The notes: generated from the sequence alone by a model not told the origin. Counted from the stretch's first letter, positions 38,328-48,189 are shown. The stretch is DNA of 64,000 nucleotides from Streptomyces sp. GKU 895 (GCA_002027195.1 MWJO01000022.1:28105-92104); one strand, 5' to 3'. Numbers and translations are program-made.

Positions 38328-39311
38328 GTGGCTGGTTCGCACGGCAGTTGGACAGGTGGCTCGCTGACGGCGAGGGATCTGCTGAGGCCGAAGCACGCAG
38401 CGCGGGCCGCGTTTCATCCGGCGTGGATCCCGGAGTCCATCGACCCCGCGGTCGAGCAGCTCAAGAAGATCCGCCTCATCGCCGGGACGGTCGCGGCGGT
38501 GGGGGTCTACACCTTCGTGGAGGGCGGCTTCGCCTTCGACGAGATGCTGGAGAACATGCTGACGGCGTCCGTCGTCCTGCTGTTCATCACGCCGCTGACG
38601 GTCGGCATCATGCTGCTGGTGTGGAAGCGCGACGGCGACATCCGGGCGCTGAAGCCGCCGCTGTTCAACTCGCTGAAGCTACTGCTGCTCTTCGTCGGCT
38701 CGATCGTGATCACGGTCGTGCTGCTGCAGTCGACGGCCGCCGCAGGACTCTTCCTCCTGCTGCTGGCCCCGATGGTGATCTGGCTGGCGGTCTTCGTCGG
38801 CCGTGGTGCCTGGCACGTGGGCGCGAACTTCTTCGGCACCGCCGGTGTGCACCGCTGCCTGCCGCCGCTGCTCGCCACGGTCACCACCTGGCTGATGGCC
38901 CTCCCCGACCTCCTCACGGGCGACCTGCACGGACTCAGCCTCGGGATGGGTGTGCTGTTCATCCTGGGCGCGCCGGTGACGGTCACGGCGATCGCGCTGA
39001 CGGAGATGCGACGACTGGACCAGCGCTACGGCATCCGTCTGAAGGCCCACCCGGCCGCCCAGGCGCCCCCGGTTCCGCCGATGCCACCGATGCCGCCCCA
39101 CACCCCTGCGGGGACGCCGTATGTGCCGCCGCAGGGGAACCCGTACGGACCCGGCGCGGGGCAGCCGTACCACCCCGGCAACCCGTACGGCCCGCCCGCC
39201 GGCACCCCCTACGGCCCGCCTGCCGGGAACCCGTACGGCCCGCCTGCCGGAAACCCGTACAACCCCTACAACCAGGGCAATCCCTACGGCCCTGGTCCCC
39301 ACGGCTCCTGA
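38328..39311 (+). CDS. membrane protein with Pro/Gly/Tyr-rich repeat tail
   Basis: A 327-residue protein of unknown function. An N-terminal soluble part ('SLTARDLLRPKHAARAAFHPAWIPESIDPAVEQLKKI') is followed by about five or six membrane helices (about 50-230). The last 80 residues are a cytosolic or surface tail of PPMPP and G-N-P-Y-G-P-P-A repeats, encoded by a 24-bp tandem repeat. Such tails occur on actinobacterial proteins of cell-envelope or division complexes, but no conserved domain is recognised. GTG 38328 was chosen because it is the first in-frame start close to the hydrophobic region, after GGGGGA. Confidence 0.7.
   Translation: MAGSHGSWTGGSLTARDLLRPKHAARAAFHPAWIPESIDPAVEQLKKIRLIAGTVAAVGVYTFVEGGFAFDEMLENMLTASVVLLFITPLTVGIMLLVWKRDGDIRALKPPLFNSLKLLLLFVGSIVITVVLLQSTAAAGLFLLLLAPMVIWLAVFVGRGAWHVGANFFGTAGVHRCLPPLLATVTTWLMALPDLLTGDLHGLSLGMGVLFILGAPVTVTAIALTEMRRLDQRYGIRLKAHPAAQAPPVPPMPPMPPHTPAGTPYVPPQGNPYGPGAGQPYHPGNPYGPPAGTPYGPPAGNPYGPPAGNPYNPYNQGNPYGPGPHGS
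39180..39251 (+). repeat. 24-bp in-frame tandem repeat, three copies
   Basis: Three copies of a 24-bp unit reading N/T-P-Y-G-P-P-A-G, with a partial fourth, in the tail of the membrane-protein gene. Copies differ at only a few third-position or first-position bases. Confidence 0.85.
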
Positions 39312-39382
39312 AAGTCTGTGGGTGTTCCGTGGGCCGTGCCTTAGGGTCCTCCTGAAATCAGGGGTGACCAGAGGGGCAGAGG

Positions 39383-40153
39383 ATGCGTGGGGGACGGTTC
39401 GCCGTGGCGATGACGGCGGCCTTGCTGGGGGCGGCACTTTCCGGCTGCGGGCAGAGATATGTGCCGACCGGGGACGAGCCGCGCAAGCCCGGCGACCGGG
39501 AGGCCGTGGTCGCGTACACGAGCCTGGACGACGTACCCGAGAAGCTTGCCGCGGACGGGGTCACGGTCGTGGTGGGCGATCCGCACGCGCCGGTGGCGGT
39601 GCATCTGTACGAGGATCCGCGCTGCCCGGTCTGTGAGGAGTTCGAGAGCACCGGCGGTGGTCCACAGCTGCGGGCGGCGACGATCCGGCGGGACGCGAAG
39701 GCCGAGTACACCCTCGCGTCGTTCCTCGACGACCGCATGGGGGGTGGCGGCTCGAAGAAGGCCGTCAACGCGCTGCGAGCCGCCCTGGAGGAGGGTAAGT
39801 TCGCCGAGTACCACCAGGTGCTGTACGCCAACCAGCCGCCAGAGGCCGTCGACGGCTTCACCGACGCCCGTCTGCTGGAACTGGCCGGTCGTGTCGAGGG
39901 GTTGCGGGGTCCGGCGTTCGACTCGGCCGTCAAGGAGATGAGGTACCGCACCTTCGTGACGGCGTCCGAGAAGGCCTATGAACGCGCCGGGGGCGCCAAG
40001 GAGCCCGACGGGCCGGGAACACCCACGGCCGACATCAACGACGTGCGCATTCCCGCGATGTACAACGGCCTGCTCTTCGATCCCGAGCTCTTCAGCGCGT
40101 TCCTGGAGCAGGTCGGCGAGGATCCCGACCTGCTCCAGGAGATGCGCTTCTGA
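39383..40153 (+). CDS. DsbA/thioredoxin-fold lipoprotein
   Basis: A 256-residue exported protein. 'MRGGRFAVAMTAALLGAALSGCGQ' is a lipoprotein signal with Cys at about 22. The active-site motif is 'YEDPRCPVCEEFE' (CPVC), followed by a DsbA-like helical insert ('AVNALRAALEEGKFAEYHQVLYANQPPEAVDGFTDARLLELA') and a cis-Pro-type segment 'DVRIPAMYNGLLFDP'. It probably acts as a membrane-tethered thiol-disulfide oxidoreductase outside the cell. It converges with pgl, leaving only 7 nt between stops. The partner proteins are not evident. Confidence 0.85.
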   Translation: MRGGRFAVAMTAALLGAALSGCGQRYVPTGDEPRKPGDREAVVAYTSLDDVPEKLAADGVTVVVGDPHAPVAVHLYEDPRCPVCEEFESTGGGPQLRAATIRRDAKAEYTLASFLDDRMGGGGSKKAVNALRAALEEGKFAEYHQVLYANQPPEAVDGFTDARLLELAGRVEGLRGPAFDSAVKEMRYRTFVTASEKAYERAGGAKEPDGPGTPTADINDVRIPAMYNGLLFDPELFSAFLEQVGEDPDLLQEMRF

Positions 40154-40160
40154 ACGGTGC

Positions 40161-40943
40161 TCAGGGCGACGCCGGCGGGTACAGCGACCGCGGCAGCTGT
40201 GAGGCCGCTGCCGCGTCCAGGAGCCACAGGGTGCGGGAGCGGCCCTGGGCGCCGGCCGCCGGGGCCTGGATCTCGCCCGCGCCCGACAGGGCGATCGCCG
40301 CGGCCTGGGCCTTGTCCTCGCCCGCCGCCAGGAGCCAGACCTCGCGGGCGGCGCGGATGGCGGGCAGGGTGAGGGTGACCCGGGTCGGCGGCGGCTTGGG
40401 GGCGCCGTGGACGCCGACCACCGTGCGGTCCGTCTCGCGGACCGCGGGGAGCTCGGGGAACAGCGACGCCACGTGCGTGTCCGGGCCGACGCCCAGCATC
40501 AGGACGTCGAAGGTCGGCACCGAACCGTGGTTCTCGGGGACGGCCGCGCGGGCCAGCTCCTCCGCGTACCCGGCCGCCGCGGCGTCCACGTCGGCGCCGT
40601 AGGGGCCGTCCGAGGCGGGCATGGCGTGCACCCGCTTCGGATCGAGCGGCACCGCGTCCAGCAGGGCCTCGCGGGCCTGCGTGACATTGCGGTCCGGGTC
40701 GCCCTCGGGCAGGAAGCGCTCGTCTCCCCACCACAGGTCGAGCCGGCCCCAGTCGATCGCGTCCCGGGCCGGAGCCGCCGCCAGCGCGGCCAGCAGGCCG
40801 TTGCCGTTGCGGCCGCCGGTGAGGACCACGGACGCCTGGCCCCGGGAGGCCTGCGCGTCCACGATCTTCGTGATCAGGCGGGCCGCCGCGGCCTGGGCCA
40901 TCAGCTCCTTGTCGCGGTGCACGACCAGCTGCGGAGTGCTCAC
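40161..40943 (-). CDS. pgl: 6-phosphogluconolactonase
   Basis: A 260-residue enzyme hydrolysing 6-phosphogluconolactone, second step of the oxidative pentose phosphate pathway. 'DWGRLDLWWGDERFLPEGDPDRNVTQAREALLD' is the DevB/Pgl signature and 'FDVLMLGVGPDTHVASLFPELPAV' the catalytic region (GxGxDxHxASLFP). The ATG overlaps the opcA stop by 4 nt, so it is the last gene of the tkt-tal-zwf-opcA-pgl operon. Confidence 0.95.
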   Translation of the reverse strand: MSTPQLVVHRDKELMAQAAAARLITKIVDAQASRGQASVVLTGGRNGNGLLAALAAAPARDAIDWGRLDLWWGDERFLPEGDPDRNVTQAREALLDAVPLDPKRVHAMPASDGPYGADVDAAAAGYAEELARAAVPENHGSVPTFDVLMLGVGPDTHVASLFPELPAVRETDRTVVGVHGAPKPPPTRVTLTLPAIRAAREVWLLAAGEDKAQAAAIALSGAGEIQAPAAGAQGRSRTLWLLDAAAASQLPRSLYPPASP

Positions 40944-42019
40944 TTCGCCGCCGCCTTCTTAGCCGGGGCGCGCTTGGCGGCCGCCTTCTTCGCCGGAGCC
41001 TTCACGGCCTCCTCCACAGGCGTCTCGACGGCAGCCGGGGCACCGCCCGCAGCCGGCGCACCGTCCGCAGTCGGGGCACCGCCCGGCGCCGAAGCGCCGT
41101 TCAGCTTCTCCACCCCGAACCGCAGCGCGGACGCGTACGTGTCGTCCGGGTCCAGCCGCCGCAGCTCCTCCGCGATCAGCTCGGCCGTCTCGCGCCGCTT
41201 GAGCGCCACCGCACGGTCCGGCTGGCCCTCGATGGACAGCGTCGCGAGGGCGCCGTCCGCGCGGTCGAGGACGATCGGGCCGTGGTTGGTGTCCATGCGG
41301 ACCGCGGTGAGGCCGGGGCCCGAGGACAGCGACCGCTTCACCGGCACGTCCAGCCGGTCCGCGAGCCACATCGCCAGCAGCTCGCAGCTCGGGTTGAACT
41401 CCTCGCCCTCCACCTCGACGCCCTTGACGTCCACGGTGACCTGGTCCAGGGCCGCCGCCAGCATCGAGCGCCAGGGCGTGATGCGGGTCCAGGACAGGTC
41501 GGTGTCGCCGGGGGTGTAGGTGTCGGCACGGGCGCCCAGGTCCCGTACCGGCTGCTCGGAGGCGTACGTGTCGGTGACCCGGCGCTGGGCCAGCGCGCCC
41601 AGCGGGTCGTTCGCCGGGTCGAGCGGCGCGTCCACCGGCCACCAGACGACCACGGGGGCGTCGGGCAGCAGCAGCGGCAGGACGACCGACTGGGCGTGGT
41701 GCACGACCTCGCCGTACAGGCGGAGCACGACCGTCTCGCCGGTGCCCGCGTCCGCGCCCACCCGTACCTCGGCGTCCAGGCGGGACTTCGTCCGGTCGCG
41801 GGGCGAGCGCGAGACCCGCTTGATGACCACCAGCGTGCGCGAGGGGTGCTCGCGCGACGCGTCGTTGGCGGCCTTCAGGGCGTCGTAGGCGTTCTCCTCG
41901 TCCGTGACGATGACCAGCGTCAGCACCATGCCGACGGCCGGCGTGCCGATGGCCCGGCGGCCCTTGACCAGCGCCTTGTTGATCTTGCTGGCGGTGGTGT
42001 CCGTGAGGTCTATCTTCAT
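40940..42019 (-). CDS. opcA: OpcA, glucose-6-phosphate dehydrogenase assembly protein, with Lys/Ala tail
   Basis: A 359-residue allosteric partner of Zwf. 'MKIDLTDTTASKINKALVKGRRAIGTPAVGMVLTLVIV' starts the conserved part, and 'PDAPVVVWWPVDAP', 'LSWTRITPWRSMLAAALDQ' and 'MDTNHGPIVLDRADGALATLSIEGQPDR' are family motifs. The core ends near residue 305. The last 55 residues are a Gly/Ala/Pro linker followed by a PAKKAAAKR-type basic tail, similar to the tail of UvrA in this window. The ATG overlaps the zwf stop (ATGA), which supports 1:1 co-expression. Confidence 0.95.
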   Translation of the reverse strand: MKIDLTDTTASKINKALVKGRRAIGTPAVGMVLTLVIVTDEENAYDALKAANDASREHPSRTLVVIKRVSRSPRDRTKSRLDAEVRVGADAGTGETVVLRLYGEVVHHAQSVVLPLLLPDAPVVVWWPVDAPLDPANDPLGALAQRRVTDTYASEQPVRDLGARADTYTPGDTDLSWTRITPWRSMLAAALDQVTVDVKGVEVEGEEFNPSCELLAMWLADRLDVPVKRSLSSGPGLTAVRMDTNHGPIVLDRADGALATLSIEGQPDRAVALKRRETAELIAEELRRLDPDDTYASALRFGVEKLNGASAPGGAPTADGAPAAGGAPAAVETPVEEAVKAPAKKAAAKRAPAKKAAAK

Positions 42020-43554
42020 GGCCGGCGCCAGCTCCGTCCCTCGCGTGCGAGCATTTCGTCCGCCTCGACCGGCCCCCACGTACCGGACGGGTACTGGGCG
42101 GGCTTGCCGTGCTTGTCCCAGTACTCCTCGATCGGGTCCAGGATCTTCCAGGACAGCTCGACCTCCTCGGTGCGCGGGAAGAGGTTCGAGTCGCCGAGCA
42201 GCACGTCGAGGATCAGCCGCTCGTACGCCTCGGGCGAGGACTCCGTGAAGGACTCGCCGTACGCGAAGTCCATCGACACGTCCCGGATCTCCATGGACGT
42301 ACCGGGGACCTTGGAGCCGAAGCGGACCGTGATGCCCTCGTCCGGCTGGACGCGGATGACGATCGCGTTCTGCCCGAGCTCCTCGGTGGCCGTGGAGTCG
42401 AAGGGGGAGTGCGGGGCCCGCTGGAAGACGACCGCGATCTCCGTGACCCGGCGGCCGAGCCGCTTGCCGGTACGCAGGTAGAAGGGAACGCCCGCCCAGC
42501 GGCGGTTGTCGACCTCCAGCTTGATCGCGGCGTACGTGTCGGTCTTCGACTTGGGGTCGATGCCCTCCTCCTGGAGGTAACCGACCGCCTGCTCGCCGCC
42601 CTGCCAGCCCTCGGCGTACTGACCGCGGACGGTGTCCCGGCCCAGGTCCTTCGGCAGCCGGACGGCACCGAGCACCTTGGTCTTCTCGGCGGCCAGCGCG
42701 TCCGCGTCGAAGGACGAGGGCTCCTCCATGGCCGTGAGGGCCATGAGCTGGAGGAGGTGGTTCTGGATGACGTCACGGGCCGCGCCGATGCCGTCGTAGT
42801 ACCCCGCGCGACCACCGATGCCGATGTCCTCGGCCATGGTGATCTGCACGTGGTCCACGAAGGACCGGTTCCAGATCGGCTCGAACATCTGGTTGGCGAA
42901 GCGGAGCGCCAGGATGTTCTGGACGGTCTCCTTGCCCAGGTAGTGGTCGATGCGGAAGACCTGGTCCGGGGCGAAGACCTCGTGGACGACCTTGTTGAGG
43001 TCCTCGGCCGACTTCAGGTCGTGGCCGAACGGCTTCTCGATGACCGCGCGCCGCCAGGAACCGGCGGACTGGTCGGCGAGGCCGTGCTTCTTCAGCTGCT
43101 GGATGACCACCGGGAAGGAACGCGGCGGAACCGACAGGTAGAAGGCGAAGTTGCCGCCCGTGCCCTGCGCCTTGTCGAGCTCCTCGATGGTGCCGCGCAG
43201 CCGCTCGAACGCGTCGTCGTCGTCGAAGGTGCCCTGGACGAAGCGCATCCCCTGGATGAGCTGCTGCCAGACCTCCTCACGGAACGGCGTACGGGCGTGC
43301 GCCTTGACGGCGTCGTGGACCTCGGCGGCGAAGTCCTCGTTCTCCCACTCCCGGCGTGCGAAGCCGACCAGGGAGAAGCCCGGCGGCAGCAGACCCCGGT
43401 TGGCGAGGTCGTACACGGCGGGCATGAGCTTCTTACGGGACAGGTCGCCCGTGACGCCGAAGATGACCAGGCCCGACGGCCCCGCGATGCGCGGGAGCCG
43501 TCGGTCCGCGGGGTCACGAAGCGGGTTCGCTCCGGAACCGGAAAAGGCTGGCAA
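42016..43554 (-). CDS. zwf: glucose-6-phosphate 1-dehydrogenase
   Basis: A 512-residue NADP-dependent enzyme, first step of the oxidative pentose phosphate pathway. The Rossmann motif is 'LVIFGVTGDLSRKKLMPAVYDLANRG', the catalytic peptide is 'FRIDHYLGKETVQNILALRFAN', and 'EKPFGHDLKSAEDLN' binds substrate. 'VPFYLRTGKRLGRRVTEIAVVF' follows. Length is normal. It sits between tal (3 nt upstream) and opcA (4-nt overlap) and gives the cell NADPH for biosynthesis and secondary metabolism. Confidence 0.98.
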   Translation of the reverse strand: MPAFSGSGANPLRDPADRRLPRIAGPSGLVIFGVTGDLSRKKLMPAVYDLANRGLLPPGFSLVGFARREWENEDFAAEVHDAVKAHARTPFREEVWQQLIQGMRFVQGTFDDDDAFERLRGTIEELDKAQGTGGNFAFYLSVPPRSFPVVIQQLKKHGLADQSAGSWRRAVIEKPFGHDLKSAEDLNKVVHEVFAPDQVFRIDHYLGKETVQNILALRFANQMFEPIWNRSFVDHVQITMAEDIGIGGRAGYYDGIGAARDVIQNHLLQLMALTAMEEPSSFDADALAAEKTKVLGAVRLPKDLGRDTVRGQYAEGWQGGEQAVGYLQEEGIDPKSKTDTYAAIKLEVDNRRWAGVPFYLRTGKRLGRRVTEIAVVFQRAPHSPFDSTATEELGQNAIVIRVQPDEGITVRFGSKVPGTSMEIRDVSMDFAYGESFTESSPEAYERLILDVLLGDSNLFPRTEEVELSWKILDPIEEYWDKHGKPAQYPSGTWGPVEADEMLAREGRSWRRP

Positions 43555-43557
43555 GGT

Positions 43558-44676
43558 TTAGCCCTCCGAGGGTGCGAGGCGCTCCAGCTCCGCCTCGGTC
43601 GACTTGAGCAGGTCGTTCCAGGACGCCTCGAACTTCTCGACGCCCTCGTCCTCCAGCAGCTGCACGACCTCGTCGTACGAGATCCCGAGCTTCTCGACGG
43701 CGTCGAGCTCGGCGCGGGACTGCTCGTAGGTGCCGGCGACCGCGTTGCCGCGGATCTCGCCGCTCTCCTCGGTGGCCTGGAGGGTGGCCTCCGGCATGGT
43801 GTTCACCGTGTTGGGGGCGACGAGCTCGTCGACGTACAGGGTCGCCTTGTAGGCGGGGTCCTTCACGCCGGTCGAGGCCCACAGCGGGCGCTGCTTGTTG
43901 GCCTGCGCCTTGTCGAGCGCGGCCCAGCGGTCGGAGGAGAAGACCTCCTCGTACGCCTGGTAGGCGAGCCGGGCGTTGGCGACGCCTGCCTTGCCGCGGG
44001 CGGCCTTGGCCTCGTCGGTGCCGAGCGCGTCGAGCCGCTTGTCGATCTCGGTGTCCACGCGGGACACGAAGAAGGACGCCACCGAGTGGATCTGCGACAG
44101 GTCCAGGCCGCGCTCCTTGGCCTTCTCCAGACCGGCCAGGTAGGCGTCCATCACCTCGCGGTAGCGCTCCAGCGAGAAGATCAGCGTGACGTTGACGCTG
44201 ATGCCGAGGCCGATGACCTCGGTGATCGCCGGGATGCCGGCGCGGGTGGCCGGGATCTTGATGAGGGTGTTGGGGCGGTCCACCAGCCACGCGAGCTGCT
44301 TGGCCTCGGCGACCGTCGCCTTGGTGTTGTGGGCCAGGCGCGGGTCGACCTCGATCGACACGCGGCCGTCCTGGCCGCCGGTGGCGTCGAATACCGGGCG
44401 CAGGATGTCGGCGGCGTCACGGACGTCCGCCGTCGTGATCATGCGGATGGCCTCTTCGACGGTGACCTTGCGGGCGGCGAGGTCGGACAGCTGCTGGTCG
44501 TAGCCGTCGCCCTGGGAGATCGCCTTCTGGAAGATCGACGGGTTGGTGGTGACGCCCACGACGTGCTGCTGGTCGATCAGTTCGGCGAGGTTGCCGGACG
44601 TGATCCGCTTGCGCGACAGGTCGTCCAGCCAGATCGCGACGCCTTCTTCGGAGAGGCGCTTGAGTGCGTCTGTCAT
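43558..44676 (-). CDS. tal: transaldolase
   Basis: A 372-residue transaldolase of the long actinobacterial/TalB-like group. '[10 protein letters not shown]' and '[20 protein letters not shown]' form the start of the barrel. '[20 protein letters not shown]' carries the Schiff-base lysine (K of IKIPAT). '[14 protein letters not shown]' is the other family motif. It is 33 nt downstream of tkt and 3 nt upstream of zwf, in the same leftward operon. Confidence 0.97.
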   Translation of the reverse strand: MTDALKRLSEEGVAIWLDDLSRKRITSGNLAELIDQQHVVGVTTNPSIFQKAISQGDGYDQQLSDLAARKVTVEEAIRMITTADVRDAADILRPVFDATGGQDGRVSIEVDPRLAHNTKATVAEAKQLAWLVDRPNTLIKIPATRAGIPAITEVIGLGISVNVTLIFSLERYREVMDAYLAGLEKAKERGLDLSQIHSVASFFVSRVDTEIDKRLDALGTDEAKAARGKAGVANARLAYQAYEEVFSSDRWAALDKAQANKQRPLWASTGVKDPAYKATLYVDELVAPNTVNTMPEATLQATEESGEIRGNAVAGTYEQSRAELDAVEKLGISYDEVVQLLEDEGVEKFEASWNDLLKSTEAELERLAPSEG

Positions 44677-44709
44677 GGAATTACATCTCCTACGTGTCGT
44701 ATGTCAGCG

Positions 44710-46797
44710 TCAGCGCTGGGCGTCGGCCAGGGATTCCCGGGCCTTCGCGGCCACGTTCTCGGCAGTGAAGCCGAACTCCTCGAAAAGCACCTTGCCGTCG
44801 GCGGAAGCACCGAAGTGCTCCAGGGAAACGATGCGACCGGCGTCGCCGACGTACTTGTGCCACGTCAGACCGATCCCGGCCTCGACCGCGACACGGGCCC
44901 TGACGGCGGGCGGCAGGACGCTGTCCCGGTACCCCTGGTCCTGCTCCTCGAACCACTCCACGGACGGCATGGACACCACACGCGTCGGAACGCCGTCGGC
45001 CTCCAGCGCCTCGCGCGCCTCGACGGCGACGTGCACCTCGGAACCGGTGGCGATGAGGACGACCTCGGGCGAGCCGCCGGAGGCCTCGAACAGGACGTAA
45101 CCGCCCTTCGCCGCGTCCTCGTTGGGTTCGTACGTCGGCACGCCCTGGCGGGTCAGCGCGAGGCCGTGCGGGGCGCCCTTGCCGAACTCCTTCGTCCAGC
45201 GCTTGAGGATCTCGCGCCAGGCGATCGCGGTCTCGTTGGCGTCGGCCGGGCGTACGACGTTCAGGCCCGGGATGGCGCGCAGCGAGGCGAGGTGCTCGAC
45301 CGGCTGGTGGGTGGGGCCGTCCTCGCCCAGACCGATGGAGTCGTGCGTCCACACGTACGTCACCGGCAGGTGCATCAGGGCCGACAGGCGCACCGCGTTG
45401 CGCATGTAGTCGGAGAACACGAGGAACGTGCCGCCGTAGATGCGGGTGTTGCCGTGCAGCGCGATGCCGTTCATCTCCGCGGCCATGGAGTGCTCGCGGA
45501 TGCCGAAGTGGATCGTGCGGCCGTACGGGTTCGCCTCCGGCAGCGGGTTGTCCGCCGGGAGGAACGAGGAGGCCTTGTCGATCGTGGTGTTGTTCGAGCC
45601 CGCGAGGTCGGCGGAGCCGCCCCACAGCTCGGGGATCACGGCGCCGAGCGCCTGCAGCACCTTGCCGGACGCGGCACGCGTGGCGACGCCCTTGCCGGGC
45701 TCGAAGACCGGGAGCTTCTCCTCCCAGCCCTTGGGCAGCTCGCCCGCGGCGATGCGGTCGAACTCGGCGGCGCGCTCGGCGTTGTTGTCGCGCCACTCCT
45801 GGAGCTGCTTCTCCCACTCGGCCTTGGCCTCACGGCCGCGGTCGAGGGCCTGGCGGGTGTGGGCGATGACCTCGTCGGCGACCTCGAAGGTCTTCTCCGG
45901 GTCGAAGCCGAGCACGCGCTTGGTGGCGGCCACCTCGTCGTCGCCGAGCGCCGAGCCGTGGGCGGCCTCGGTGTTCTGCGCGTTCGGGGCGGGCCAGGCG
46001 ATGATCGAGCGCATCGCGATGAAGGACGGCTTGTCCGTCACCTGCTTCGCGGCCTCGATGGCGTTGTAGATCGCGTGCGGGTCCAGGTCGCCGTCCGGCT
46101 TCGGGGCGATCCGCTGGACGTGCCAGCCGTACGCCTCGTACCGCTTGACGGTGTCCTCGGAGACGGCCGTCTCGGTGTCGCCCTCGATCGAGATGTGGTT
46201 GTCGTCCCACAGCAGGATCAGGTTGCCCAGCTTCTGGTGGCCGGCCAGCGAGGACGCCTCGGCGGAGATGCCCTCCTGGAGGCAGCCGTCACCGGCGATG
46301 GCGTACACGAAGTGGTCGAACGGGGACTCGCCCTGCGGAGCCTCCGGGTCGAACAGGCCGCGCTCGTAGCGGGCGGCCATGGCCATGCCCACCGCGTTGG
46401 CGACACCCTGGCCCAGCGGACCGGTGGTGGTCTCCACGCCCTTGGTGTGGCCGTACTCCGGGTGACCGGGGGTCTTCGAGCCCCACGTCCGGAACGCCTT
46501 CAGGTCGTCCAGCTCCAGGCCGAAGCCGGCCAGGTAGAGCTGGGTGTAGAGGGTCAGGGACGAGTGGCCGGCGGACAGCACGAACCGGTCGCGCCCGACC
46601 CACTCGGGGTCCGCCGGGTCGTGCCGCATCACCTTCTGGAAGAGGGTGTACGCGGCGGGGGCAAGGCTCATCGCCGTACCCGGATGGCCGTTGCCGACCT
46701 TCTGTACGGCGTCGGCGGCCAGGACGCGGGCGGTGTCGACGGCCCGCTGGTCCAGCTCGGTCCACTCGAGGTCTGTGGTGGTCGGCTTGGTGCTCAC
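44710..46797 (-). CDS. tkt: transketolase
   Basis: A 695-residue thiamine-diphosphate enzyme of the non-oxidative pentose phosphate branch. 'KVGNGHPGTAMSLAP' and 'GPLGQGVANAVGMAMA' are transketolase signatures. 'YAIAGDGCLQEGISAEASSLAGHQKLGNLILLWDDN' is the ThDP motif (GDG to N). The pyrimidine domain has 'GSADLAGSNNTTI', 'FGIREHSMAAEMNGIALHG' (catalytic Glu) and 'THDSIGLGEDGPTHQPVEHL'. It is the first gene of the operon running to pgl and is divergent from ctaB. Its start is preceded by GGAGAGGAGCC-like sequence on the minus strand. Confidence 0.98.
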   Translation of the reverse strand: MSTKPTTTDLEWTELDQRAVDTARVLAADAVQKVGNGHPGTAMSLAPAAYTLFQKVMRHDPADPEWVGRDRFVLSAGHSSLTLYTQLYLAGFGLELDDLKAFRTWGSKTPGHPEYGHTKGVETTTGPLGQGVANAVGMAMAARYERGLFDPEAPQGESPFDHFVYAIAGDGCLQEGISAEASSLAGHQKLGNLILLWDDNHISIEGDTETAVSEDTVKRYEAYGWHVQRIAPKPDGDLDPHAIYNAIEAAKQVTDKPSFIAMRSIIAWPAPNAQNTEAAHGSALGDDEVAATKRVLGFDPEKTFEVADEVIAHTRQALDRGREAKAEWEKQLQEWRDNNAERAAEFDRIAAGELPKGWEEKLPVFEPGKGVATRAASGKVLQALGAVIPELWGGSADLAGSNNTTIDKASSFLPADNPLPEANPYGRTIHFGIREHSMAAEMNGIALHGNTRIYGGTFLVFSDYMRNAVRLSALMHLPVTYVWTHDSIGLGEDGPTHQPVEHLASLRAIPGLNVVRPADANETAIAWREILKRWTKEFGKGAPHGLALTRQGVPTYEPNEDAAKGGYVLFEASGGSPEVVLIATGSEVHVAVEAREALEADGVPTRVVSMPSVEWFEEQDQGYRDSVLPPAVRARVAVEAGIGLTWHKYVGDAGRIVSLEHFGASADGKVLFEEFGFTAENVAAKARESLADAQR

Positions 46798-47183
46798 CCT
46801 GGGTCAGGGCTCCTCTCCACATGTCAGGCATGTCGAAAATGCCGGTGCACGGGACGCCCCGGCCGTTGTCGAGCCTACCCCCGTATGTACGTGCGTTTTT
46901 GCGCGTCATTCCAGACTGCCGGGAGTCGGGTCGATCCGCCTCCTGACTGGGCCGAACCGTCATTCGGCAACTGAATACGGACGCGCTCGTTCGAGTGCTC
47001 AACCGAGTGCGGATCGGCTCTTCCGGCACCCCGTGGGCCACTCGTCCGGGGGTGCCTCCCAACACGACCCCACCCCCGCGAATGTCGGGGTATGGGCAAC
47101 GTCTACAGTGGCGTGGTACGCGCGGGCCTTTACCGGGACTTCACACGGCTGAGGCTTGCTGGGATGTCTCTGTAGGGGTGTGC
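46798..47183. other. 386-nt divergent intergenic region between tkt and ctaB
   Basis: It should hold both promoters. On the minus strand TAGGCT (46875-46870) could be the tkt -10; on the plus strand TACAGT near 47103 could serve ctaB. Neither has a good -35. No RNA gene, strong palindrome or small ORF stands out. Confidence 0.4.
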
Positions 47184-48131
47184 GTGACGGCCGTCGAATC
47201 CCGTCCAGCCGGTGTGCTGGGGGAGAGCAAGCGCTCGAGTCACCGGCCGTTCGGGGCCCGTGTCAAGGCATTCGTGGCGCTGACCAAGCCGCGGATCATC
47301 GAGCTCCTGCTCATCACCACCGTTCCGGTGATGTTCCTCGCCGAGCAGGGGGTGCCCGACCTGACGCTGGTGCTGCTCACCTGCGTCGGCGGCTACCTGT
47401 CGGCGGGCGGCGCGAACGCGCTGAACATGTACATCGACCGGGACATCGACGCCCTCATGGACCGCACCTCGCAGCGTCCGCTGGTCACCGGCATGGTGTC
47501 GCCGCGCGAGTGCCTGGTCTTCGGCATCAGCCTCGCGGTCGTCTCGACGCTGCTGTTCGGGCTGACCGTCAACTGGCTGTCGGCCTGGCTGTCCCTCGGG
47601 GCGCTGCTCTTCTACGTCGTCGTCTACACGATGATCCTCAAGCGCCGCACCTCGCAGAACATCGTGTGGGGCGGCATCGCCGGCTGCATGCCGGTCCTGA
47701 TCGGCTGGTCGGCCGTGACGAACTCCCTCACCTGGGCGCCGGTCATCCTCTTCCTGGTCATCTTCTTCTGGACGCCGCCGCACTACTGGCCGCTGTCCAT
47801 GAAGGTGAAGGAGGACTACGCGCGCGTGGGCGTGCCCATGCTGCCGGTCATCGCCTCCAACAAGACGGTCGCCAAGCAGATCGTCATCTACAGCTGGGTG
47901 ATGGTCGCCGTCTCCCTGCTGCTGACGCCCCTCGGCTACACCGGCTGGTTCTACACGCTGGTCGCCCTGGTCGCGGGCGGCTGGTGGCTGTGGGAGGCGC
48001 ACGCGCTGCAGAACCGCGCGAAGGCGGAGGTGACGGGCGCGAAGCTGAAGGAGATGCGCCTGTTCCACTGGTCGATCACCTATGTGTCGCTGCTCTTCGT
48101 GGCGATCGCGGTGGACCCCTTCCTGCGCTGA
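47184..48131 (+). CDS. ctaB: protoheme IX farnesyltransferase (heme O synthase)
   Basis: A 315-residue UbiA-family membrane enzyme that adds farnesyl to heme B. About nine membrane helices. '[24 protein letters not shown]' is the first helix, '[23 protein letters not shown]' contains the aspartate-rich prenyl-diphosphate motif, and '[29 protein letters not shown]' the second conserved loop. The GTG start follows AGGGGTG. Heme O made here is the substrate of heme A synthase CtaA, encoded at 50531-51550, for cytochrome aa3 oxidase. Confidence 0.95.
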   Translation: MTAVESRPAGVLGESKRSSHRPFGARVKAFVALTKPRIIELLLITTVPVMFLAEQGVPDLTLVLLTCVGGYLSAGGANALNMYIDRDIDALMDRTSQRPLVTGMVSPRECLVFGISLAVVSTLLFGLTVNWLSAWLSLGALLFYVVVYTMILKRRTSQNIVWGGIAGCMPVLIGWSAVTNSLTWAPVILFLVIFFWTPPHYWPLSMKVKEDYARVGVPMLPVIASNKTVAKQIVIYSWVMVAVSLLLTPLGYTGWFYTLVALVAGGWWLWEAHALQNRAKAEVTGAKLKEMRLFHWSITYVSLLFVAIAVDPFLR

Positions 48132-48189
48132 CGTACATCACAGTGCCCTGGCCTCGCCAGTGGATCTACCGGTGAGTAGCATCCTGGCC

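Noticed and set aside
42109..46974. A 1621-residue open frame on the plus strand
   Set aside because: It lies entirely opposite zwf, tal and tkt. Long antisense frames are normal in 70 percent G+C DNA. The translation is Asp/Val/Arg-rich and has no domain.
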